From NCBI GenBank assembly GCA_905147135.1, contig LR990054.1, forward strand, positions 13,739,001 to 13,803,000: a DNA stretch of 64,000 nt. The letters are read 5' to 3'. This document shows, piece by piece, positions 55,771-64,000 of this stretch. Below the pieces are notes generated by a model, which was not told the origin of the DNA, did not search any database, and saw only the letters and a list, made by a program, of their open reading frames with translations. Position 1 is the stretch's first letter. Every line of letters starts with the position of its first letter. This DNA is from Blastobasis lacticolella (Eukaryota; Arthropoda; Insecta; Lepidoptera; Blastobasidae). Both the position numbers and the translations under genes were made by a program.

Positions 55771-56936
55771 TCAAGGTTAGGTAAAGTCCATTAATATTTA
55801 TTTTCGTTATCGCCACCTTTTGTAACCTATATCCGACTGTTTGTTACCTACAAACGTCTTACTGGAAGTACACCCGTCATTCTTGCTTCCAAAGCAAACC
55901 TAAGCCACAAGAGATTCTGTTGGCACGAGTCGAGATCGTATAACATAATGCGGCTGGCTCCTCTCATATTTGTTCATCCGTTCGCCTCGAATCTGCTTCA
56001 CTAGTCCCTGCTACTGCAGCTGGCGGTTTCTACCACAAGTTCTCGTCTAGAGTTACGAGTATTTTTTCTTCGTAAACGTTTTCGAGAAAGAAAGGTCAAG
56101 TCAAACCTTGTTCCACAAGAAGCGAGAGAGATTTGTCAAGCCCGTAGCAAGTGGAACGGTGTGGTCTCTGAGTGTACGGTACGGTGCGGTAAAGGGCGTG
56201 TCGATATGTAATGGTGTTCGGTTAATGAAACAGAAAATAAATTCGTGGTCGATACCGATATTAAAAGATCAATTAATCCTCCAACCAACCAACCAAAGTG
56301 TGGTGTTTTGGTAGAAGGCTGAAAGGCTTTTGGCAACAACGATTATTTTAAAGTAAAAGCATGGTTTCAAATCTTGTCTCAAGTTACTAATCTGAAAATC
56401 GGATCGGATGTATTCCACCGAATAATTTCATCACTTTCGTTATCAAGGTCAATGCCAAATCCATATCTCCATGCCAAATATCGGAACAGAATTTGTGTTT
56501 TGCAGCTCTTAAAACATTATAAACAGATAATGCACTTAGAAAACTTCTTTACTTATAAGTACGTCAAACATTTCGTTCTACATATCGTTCGTCCTTCATT
56601 GGCAAGATTTCGACGCCTTTTGTTCAAAAATACAGTAGTAAGAACTACGATCCCTCGTGCATTCTGACTTTTTGTTTCAATATTCATTCGAGTTCTTTCT
56701 AGATCTAGACAATGGGGAATGTACCTGCGCTGCGACCCTGTGGGAATTTGTAAAATTGCAGGTTCTTGATAAGCTCCGTATTACCTAGAATCAATATTAA
56801 TATGCGACATAACTACGAATATGTGGGTAGTTCACCGCTCTTTAATATTGGACATGAAAATATTTTACAATTGTCTCTCAAAAACCTTACCTTCAAAAAG
56901 CCAATTTTTTTGTCACTTTATGGACATATTTCACCC
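55771..56936. other. No gene recognised
   Basis: Three plus-strand frames of 60-97 codons (56108-56948) follow each other, but none shows a known domain, and no splice signals connect them convincingly. Confidence 0.4.
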
Positions 56937-57055
56937 CGAACAACCTGAACTCCTTCAAGGCTAGAGTGAATAGATTGTTTCTAGACAGGTATGCTCTAAC
57001 ATCAGCCAGATCGCCGCTTCACATCTCCTGAGATGGCGGTCAAATATCTACCGTA
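56937..57055 (+). pseudogene. LINE ORF2 C-terminus and 3' UTR
   Basis: One frame reads NNLNSFKARVNRLFLDRYAL then TSARSPLHIS and stops with TGA at 56988-57030 region's end. It is followed by the shared text GAGATGGCGGTCAAATATCT seen also at 51280. The upstream ORF2 is lost. This is the intact-frame counterpart of the 51150 copy. Confidence 0.7.
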
Positions 57056-58474
57056 GTAACAAAAATACAACGACACTCAAGAAATTAGAATTTCTCCAAA
57101 TTACATATATAAGAAACTATTCCCCGTTAAAGTATCTAGTTTATGTGTTTCAACCATACATAACCCTTGGAACGTAGCACGAATAACAAACACGTTTTAA
57201 TAAAGTTTAATTATTTTCACGCTTTGTCCGACACCGTAACTTTGCCCAACATTAATTAATGTATCCTTGGAATTTCTCAGCTGTAGCTTCATCAACATGG
57301 CTGCTATAGACTACTAAAGTTGCAGCGCCAATACTGGGAAACCCTTTCGTAACTGAGTCAATGAGGAGTACCTACAACCATTATGAACAGAGATGGAAAT
57401 AATCATGGTATCTACATGAATTGAAAAGCTGTATGCAATCCTGTCCGCTCCGAAAGGTTTTCAGTTCTGTATAGGCATCCCTATACAGAACAGAAATCTC
57501 TGTTCCGTGTATTCCAATCATACAACAATTCATATTTTGTATGGAAATTGTTTTAATTTTAAACAAATATTTTTTACATAGCCTACTTACTTAGAATCTG
57601 TACATGATATGACTAATTTGACAAAACAATGAAATGACATACCTGTTAACATTATATTTCATTTTTTCGTGTTTTCATTACCAGTCCTAAAGTAGGTTGT
57701 CAAACAAACCGGCCGATTTCGACCCGATCTATAGTAACAATGACCGTGCGTGTAACAGTAAAATACTACGATGTTTATGAAACACTGGTATTGCAACCGT
57801 TCAATAACATTCGTATGATAATCGTTCAAACCCTTTGCCCACTTGTTGCTCGCCGAATGCCGTGTAATTCGCTTCGGCCGCTTCGCTGATATCGCTCATT
57901 TGCATTTCTCTCGCAACATTAGTTAAACCATTTACATAATAAGCACCATGGGGGCAGGACTGTCAATTGTTTCCCAAATGAGCTCGTGTATTGCTTTTGA
58001 CAAATTGACACTGTGCATAATGTAGTTGATGACTATTAGCTTGCGCACGTTCTCGTGGTATGTAAAGCTTTTACGTTTAAAGGGAGAGAAATAAAATAAA
58101 ACTACGACCCATGAAATTGCAGATCTCTTGTTAACTAATCATGTAACGGCCCTAACCATTGCTTGATTGTGGATGGATTCATCTGAGTTCGCATCTCGTG
58201 ATGTCGTTGTGTATAGTTTGAAAGTACAGGGTGCAACAGCAATTAATTTAATTAGGTTTTTATTTCGTTTTTTTTTGTATGTGTTTCAATGCGGTTTCTT
58301 TCATTTGGATGTCAGTTTAATCGGGATTGTTCTTAGCACTTGTTTCATTAGAATCTGTTCAGTTTTATTTAGAAATATCTGAACAAATATCAACTTTATT
58401 AAGTTCAATGACTAAATCTTCAATATATTTACTAAGTAACAAACAACGCTTTACAGGCTTTCGACATTTGCAAA
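57056..58474. promoter_or_regulatory. No gene; octamer-containing candidate element at 57840-57990
   Basis: ATTTGCAT (57898-57905) is a perfect POU octamer, in a GC-richer segment that also holds TGTAATTCGC, ACATTAGTTA and TGTCAATTG words. Candidate enhancer only. The rest is unique AT-rich sequence. Confidence 0.3.
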
Positions 58475-58600
58475 TGGCAACAGTGGCAAGCAGGCCATTT
58501 CGGCCTTGTCAACGGGCTTCCGAGGCGCGACAGGCGGGTCCCAAGCACGGCCACAAGGCCTGGCAGGTGCCGACGTGTTGACATTGAGCGGAACGTAAAG
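58475..58600. other. GC-rich island of unknown nature
   Basis: A sharply bounded block of about 60% G+C (CAGGCCATTTCGGCCTTGTC, GAGGCGCGACAGGCGGGTCC). Open frames exist on both strands (plus to 58581, minus 58451-58720), with Ala/Pro-rich predicted text. It could be a short exon, a CpG-type regulatory element or foreign insertion; I cannot decide. Confidence 0.35.
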
Positions 58601-58790
58601 CCCCTTGATACGACTCTCAATTAGGTAGGAAGGTGCGTGTGTCGGAAGTAGAAGTAATTCTTTCTTTCTAATTAAACGTATTGGGGAAGTCAGTGACATA
58701 TATGAAAAACAAAATTCCATAATAATGGTTTCGAAATCACGTAAGAATTGTATAGTAGGTGGAATTTGTTTCGGTCTTATTTATAATATT

Positions 58791-59024
58791 CGTGGACAAA
58801 TTCACACAGCACCATCTAGCCCCAAACTAAGCAAAGCTTGTACTATGGGTGCTAGATAACTGATATACTACTTAAATACTTTTTTAAATACATACTTATT
58901 ATACATAGAACACCCAGACCCGTAACAGAAATTAAAATTCATCACTTCAATTTCTGCCCGGCCGGGATCGAACCCGGGACCTCTTGCGTGGCAGACCGGC
59001 ATGTTGACCACTGAACCACTCACT
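58791..59024 (-). mobile_element. SINE-A copy 6, full length
   Basis: On the minus strand it runs from GAGTGGTTCAGTGGTCAACA through the B box (GGTTCGATCCCGG, one base short) to GGTGCTGTGTGAATTTGTCC. Very close to the consensus of the other copies, so among the youngest. Confidence 0.9.
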
Positions 59025-60641
59025 AACGATCTCGTTATATTTGTTTAGCAAAATTTTCTAACATTCAGAAATCATAACCAACAGACCTTTTACTACTATA
59101 TTTTCCGGATTATAACAATTTAAAAAGTCAACGAAAATTTATAAAATCTGTCTGTGAAAAAATTGCTGTTTGATTTGTTATCCGAATTAGTTTGGACTAA
59201 GTCTCATACAAAAGCTAATAGAGTAACATATTACGTCTAGAACTATTTATAATTCATCCATAGTTAGGTATTGACCCACTACTGAATCCATTATAATTTT
59301 ATAAATGCGAAAGAAGCTCTGTATCTATCTGCTGTACGCGAATACCGCTGATATTTAAATATTTGCCTGAAAAATAGATAAAATAGGAGGAAGAATATAA
59401 ACTACTTTTTATTTCCAAATACAACCGAATATATTACCCGTACACAGTCCCGAGTAAAGCCCTATCAATATAAACTTACCACAAAACTAAAGATATTTAT
59501 GCCACGTTTGCGTATTAAATACAATAAACAATACTAACTGCCGAAACCCGACAAAATCCGGCGCCATACTAAACAATAGAAATTTGGATCACGTGCAACC
59601 AGTGTTGGCAACACGAATCCCGCTGAGGATTCTATAAACGCGAATAACGGGGTATCGGCTTAACGCCGCGAAAACATTTAAACAAACGCGGCTAATCCCG
59701 TACCAAATTGGTTGTTCCCCACCGGACGACAGTCCGGAATCCGTAAAGCCGTGCCACAGATAGCACGACTGCAGATAGATAGATCCGTACGGGGAACAAA
59801 GCGCTACAATTTGTCCCATGTTCCGGAACACAGTGGTTGCAATTATGTAACCTAAGTTTTTAGGTTCGTCCGCGTAATTGAATAATGCTATGGCCGCAGG
59901 CCAACTACAAAATACAAGAACTAAAACACAGGAACACCTTAATTAACATGTTAACCACAGAAACAACAATTTATTTATCAGGGAAAGTCTCACAAAGTCC
60001 TCGCAGTCCACAGATTACAGAACACCATCTACCTACTACAAAGACAAAACAATTTTATATATCGGTGCCTTGGGGTCTTGATAGCCTATATCATTACTAT
60101 ATCACTTTGAATTGATCTATCATCGTCATTTTATTTATTGTTTCTAGCGAGGTCGGTCAAGCTATTTTACAATGCATGTCACTTTAAACGATAGGTATTA
60201 CAATATTATTAGTGTCATTAATTTGTATAGCACTTCTTCGTGGATTCTCGGTATCAGGCAAAGATGACTAAATATACTGCCTGTATCAGGTTTCGTTTTA
60301 CATTAAACAAAAACATCGTAATTTGCAACACCCAACTAAAGTACTTGGTTTGTCAATAAAACACCGACGACTATACTTTGTCAAGTTTTGGGTGATAATT
60401 TTGATAGCACACTAGGGTTGAGGTAATCGTCAATAAATCTATTTGATTATCGATTTCATTCTCATTGACCTTGAAATCGATAGTATCACGGTTTTGCTGT
60501 TATGCTGTGTGTTACCACATTGAATAAACCACATTGAAATTGGGATAAAATGTAACGTATGCTTTTCTTTTCACCGTAGTTCACAATTTACAACTTGCTC
60601 TATAAAGTCGCGAAAGACATCTATCCTAGCGTCCACCATTT
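59025..60641. other. No gene; GC-richer pocket at 59580-59850
   Basis: An 80-codon minus frame (59589-59831) fills the pocket. It has five cysteines but no known spacing. TCCGCGTAATTGAATAA at 59867 may be a decayed Helitron scrap. Confidence 0.4.
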
Positions 60642-60847
60642 GACGACCTGAGTGGTTCAGTGGTCAACACCTAACTTCAGGTCTGCCACACAAGAGGTCC
60701 CGGGTCCGATTACCGGCCGGGCAGAAATTGTTCTACGTATAATAAGCATGTATTTAAAAGTATATAATATGTAGTTTATCAGTTCTCTAGCGCCCATAAT
60801 ACAAGCTTTGACGCTGTTTGAATTTGTCCATGATTATTTATTTATTT
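60642..60847 (+). mobile_element. SINE-A copy 7, internally deleted
   Basis: The head is complete (CGACCTGAGTGGTTCAGTGG) with an inserted CTAACTTCAGGT before the anticodon-arm region. The B box is altered to GGGTCCGATTACCGG. About 40 bp of body between GCAGAAATTG and TTCTACGTATAATAA is missing. Ends TTTGTCCATGATTATTTATT. Confidence 0.85.
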
Positions 60848-61222
60848 ATTACCTACTAACGCAAATTAGTTTATGGTATTCTTATTTGGGTCTCTATCCT
60901 ATAGGAACCATCGACAACACCACAGACTAGGTCGATAACGAAATCGAAAAGGAAACAGACAAAAGCGACAGAGGTACATAATTCCACCACTGTTCGGTTC
61001 GTATGTAATATCCGGAATAATCCAGTTGATTTTTTGGCGGAGTTTGTTTTGTTTCGGTCGGCTTTGTGACACGGCTCGTCAGTTGTGGCTGGAGTGGAGG
61101 GCCTGTTTATTTGTTCTGCGGATGTATTATCCTCCCGTTACTTTGTCGTTAGCGTAAGTGTATTAGCCTCGTCCAAAGATATGTAGTAGGTATGTACATG
61201 TGCATAATGTTAGATGCATATA
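60848..61222. other. No gene recognised
   Basis: Unique sequence leading to the foldback MITE. Confidence 0.45.
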
Positions 61223-61862
61223 GACTGTAAGGGCGCCTATCAAGGGGTTATCCTACGTTATTAAGGCCTTGCCACATACAAAGCTCGGCGCGAGCGCGGT
61301 GCGAAATAACGCGCCGCGCGATGGTTGCCTAGCAACTATCGCGCCGCACGATGGTTGCCTAGCAAATAACGCGCCGCGCTCGCGCCGAGCTTTGTATGTG
61401 GCAAGGCCTTTAGGTACAAGAAAAAATCTACTTTGTAATGATAGTAGAGGTTTAGGAGACTCATAAAATGTTGGTCTGCCCGTGCACAAATTGGCACAAA
61501 AAATATTTTTAATTACCCATATTTCGACTTTTCGTGGCGATACTATTATCAGCTACATTAGAGTCACTTTTATTTTTGGTGACTATAATGTAGCTGAAAT
61601 ATGAAACTGTCAAGAAGATGAGAGGCAGACCAGTTTTGATTTCTTGTAGAAACCACACAAGAGGATATCAAAGTATCATCGCTACGAAATGTCGAAGTAT
61701 GAGCAACTAAAAAAATATTTTTTTTATCGGTTTACCTACGGGCAGACCAACCTTTTGTGGATCTCTTAAACGTCTACTATAGCTACAAAGTGGAATATTT
61801 CTTGTACACAATGACGTAGGATAACACCGAACTTACGAGGGCGCCGTAGGGCCCTCAAAGTC
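61223..61862. mobile_element. Long foldback MITE with TA target sites
   Basis: The two halves are reverse complements with divergence: GACTGTAAGGGC, TTATCCTACGTTATT, GGTACAAGAAAAAATCTACT, GATAGTAGAGGTTTAGGAGA, TGTTGGTCTGCCCGT and TTTCGTGGCGATA on the left find partners in order on the right, ending GCCCTCAAAGTC. TA flanks both sides (61221-61222, 61863-61864), the mariner-type target. A smaller hairpin (TCAGCTACATTA...TAATGTAGCTGA, 61549-61597) lies in the centre. Without the nested element it is about 490 bp. No transposase. Confidence 0.8.
61264..61409. mobile_element. GC-rich PIF/Harbinger-like MITE nested in the foldback
   Basis: 146 bp with perfect 36-bp terminal inverted repeats (61264-61299 and 61374-61409), starting AGGCCTTGCCACATACAAAG. 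TTA flanks both sides (61261-61263 and 61410-61412), the 3-bp TWA target typical of PIF/Harbinger. The interior is a 30-bp tandem repeat (GCGCCGCGCG at 61311, GCGCCGCACG at 61341, GCGCCGCGCT at 61371) including ATGGTTGCCTAGCAA. Perfect arms indicate a recent insertion. Confidence 0.88.
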
Positions 61863-64000
61863 TAATTGAGGTGAAAGAACCTACTATGGATCTACTGACC
61901 TGATCCTGTATCAAGGGAAAAATTTCAACTACAGGATTAGTCTATTGCTGATTGAACAATTTGTGTGGGTAGCCAGAACCTTGCGGATTTTTCTAAGTTT
62001 GTAGGCTTTTTTTGTTTAAATGCTTTTGTGGGGGATCCGTACGTCTGACTTTCAGTGAACCTATTAACAACAGCAAAGTCTCATCGAACTCTATGTACTA
62101 CAGGCCAAATGTAAAATGGTTTATCATGCACGACATACACAACAAAAGTAATAACAGAGCTGCGTCAACCGATATAAACCAATTATAAGCCCTCAACACT
62201 CGTATTTCAAAGTAACAACTACAAAGTACGCTGGATTTCAATTGGTGTTCAAACCAGCCAATACGTCGCCCCAAGTGAATCCGAATGCCGGAGCCGGCAG
62301 TGGGTGCTTATTGACATCTATTTTACGACCCTAGCCCGGGTTGTAAGTGAGAGAAAGTCGTTACCAGCTTTACGAGTCGAACATGTTTGACCAACTGATG
62401 TACGTGACGCGCTGTTTGAGGGCTGTTTGTTATGGGACGGACGCAGGAATACGGGGGCGCTATTGAAGACTGGAGTTCGATTTTGTGTTGGAAGTGGAGT
62501 AGTAGTGGTCGCGACTCGGCATGTAGGACGCCCTCAGGCTGTGGTGGAGTGACGGTTTGCAAAAGGCTGCAGATGGATGCTTGGAGCATGCATCAAGGGT
62601 GCATTATGATGATGATGAGTAGTGAATCCAGGAGTGGCACACGGCACACCAGAAGAACACACAGCAAGAGCATTTGCTCGTTGTTGTTTTTTTTTGCCTA
62701 GTTTTGATAGAAACAGTGACAGAACGACAATTCTCACCAAATAAAAAAAATCTTAAAGCATTCGCTCGATGTAAACCTAGCGCTGCGCTATGGCAATTCT
62801 GGGCACCGCATTTATTGGTCTAAGCATAGTTATCTTAGCCGTAGGACTTCATACGACCATTATTAAGGTCATATATCAATCTCATATGGTGCCATTACAT
62901 ACTACTGTGCTTTGTCACCTGGAGAACCATGCCAACCCTCGATTCTGCTTGTGGTCGACAAACGGTCCATTTCGTCGTATGGAAGACCAATATTTTCCAG
63001 CTTAACCGTAGAACATTCCATATAAATACGCCTATCATATGACCCGTGCCGAAAAGGCAAAAGTGTAATCGCACGGCAAAATCAAAAACACAATACGTGG
63101 TGGGACATAAAAATTTAGCACCAACAAACACAATAATTTAGGCGCAAACGCACAGAGCCGACGTAAATGTAAATTTGTGCGTGGCCATGAATATTTTCGT
63201 CATCCAGCCAAACCTTCGAGCTGCTATGCACACACATATTTCGTAGTTCCATTTTTTCCAGAGATCGGCTGTGATCATTTGAAAAAGGAAGATCGGATTC
63301 TTGTTTCGTTTTTCTTTTTTAATCGCCAACAATAAGGTTAACAGGTTAACTGTGAAATGGTTAACTGTGTTTATCTGTGGCATGGTAATTCCTAAACGAA
63401 TCGACTTTTATGGTTTTATTTCAGTGAAAACTAGTTAATTCAAAACGTGATTTCATTGAAATTGGTTCAGCAGTTTGGAAAATATGCCATTTCGACTTAT
63501 ATGAGTCGAGGGTGCTTGAAGACCACCTTAAGGCGTTCTAACTTCATAACGGCAACAAATTTTCTGTTTGAGAATATAAAAAAATTAGTAATACGGCCTC
63601 TCATACAAACTTTATCCGTGCTTAAAAATACTATGAACACTGGAAAACAAGTAAAATGTTGATAAGAGTTGCAGTACAATGTTTTTCCTACAACGTGCTT
63701 CTTAACTAACTATATGTGAAACTAATATTTACACTAATGATCGTGAATAGACTCAATGTATCTCTAATACCGCTTCTTTTATGATACAGCGCAATTACCT
63801 GAACTTCATAGAAAGCTCGCAAACAAAACAAGTAAAACACGCTAGAGAGCCGTAAATATACTTAATACTTTCCAGACACAATATATTATGTGTGAAACCC
63901 CCGGGCGAAAATCGTTCGCCATTGGCAGGTTATATACTGGAAGGAAACATTCATCTCGGGCGTGATAAACAAGTGGTGACACTCTAGATATTGAAAATGT
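61863..64000. other. No gene recognised
   Basis: GC-richer at 62270-62640, with overlapping frames on both strands of 68-89 codons, none with a recognised domain. The remainder is unique AT-rich DNA without repeat ends. Confidence 0.45.

Noticed and set aside
1..64000. CRISPR array, operon, phage or bacterial system
   Set aside because: No direct-repeat/spacer pattern, no ribosome-binding sites, no closely packed coding genes. Composition and repeats are eukaryotic.

Overview
This is a 64 kb piece of an AT-rich animal nuclear genome, most probably lepidopteran (moth or butterfly). The evidence is the repeat complement: short tRNA-headed SINEs in several copies, CTAG-ending Helitron fragments carrying the CGCGAACGAAGTCGCG hairpin and ACCCGGCGCG motif, several non-LTR retrotransposon 3' ends (one ending in a GATGAT-type tail), a deleted Ty1/copia element, and inverted-repeat MITEs. 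There are no operons, ribosome-binding sites, CRISPR arrays, rRNAs or functional tRNAs. I find no exon of a host protein gene. Every open frame is short and unsupported, and the longest (210 codons, 30265-30897 minus) is the by-product of an 11-bp minisatellite. The window reads as a gene desert or the inside of a very large intron, with mobile-element debris separated by unique sequence.

Layout. 0-7.5 kb: three local tandem duplications or palindromes, a cluster of three primer-binding-site-like motifs (880-1342), SINE-A copies at 3.2 and 4.5 kb, Helitron ends at 3.9 and 5.4 kb, LINE tails at 5.2, 5.8 and 6.1 kb, then a SINE-B copy abutting an inverted-repeat MITE (7.1-7.5 kb). 7.5-20.8 kb: mostly unique sequence with a Helitron remnant (11.0 kb), SINE copies (11.7, 13.6, 17.7 kb), a hairpin beside a GC-richer promoter-like stretch (14.6-14.9 kb), a 122-bp duplication and a 30-bp minisatellite (16.9-17.6 kb). 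20.8-30 kb: a LINE ORF2 C-terminal remnant (21.0-21.4 kb), the only full-length SINE-B (22.8 kb), and a Helitron end (27.7 kb). 30-31 kb: a SINE-A copy split by a complete small Helitron that holds about 54 copies of an 11-bp G-rich unit. 31-47 kb: LINE tails, Helitron ends, paired CRE sites (32.8 kb), a CTCGAG-rich stretch (44.3-44.7 kb). 47.1-48.3 kb: a Ty1/copia element with two ~143-bp LTRs, a gag N-terminus fused by deletion to the RNase H end of pol. 49.4-50 kb: a SINE-B split by a LINE 3' end with a 12-bp target duplication. 51-61 kb: LINE, SINE and Helitron remnants. 61.2-61.9 kb: a long foldback MITE with a small GC-rich PIF/Harbinger-like MITE nested in one arm. 61.9-64 kb: nothing recognised.

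No genes work together here. The interpretable biology is element-in-element history: at least four nested insertions can be ordered from the sequence alone. Family names A, B, C and D are labels used only in this report; clade assignments are inference from motifs, without database comparison.
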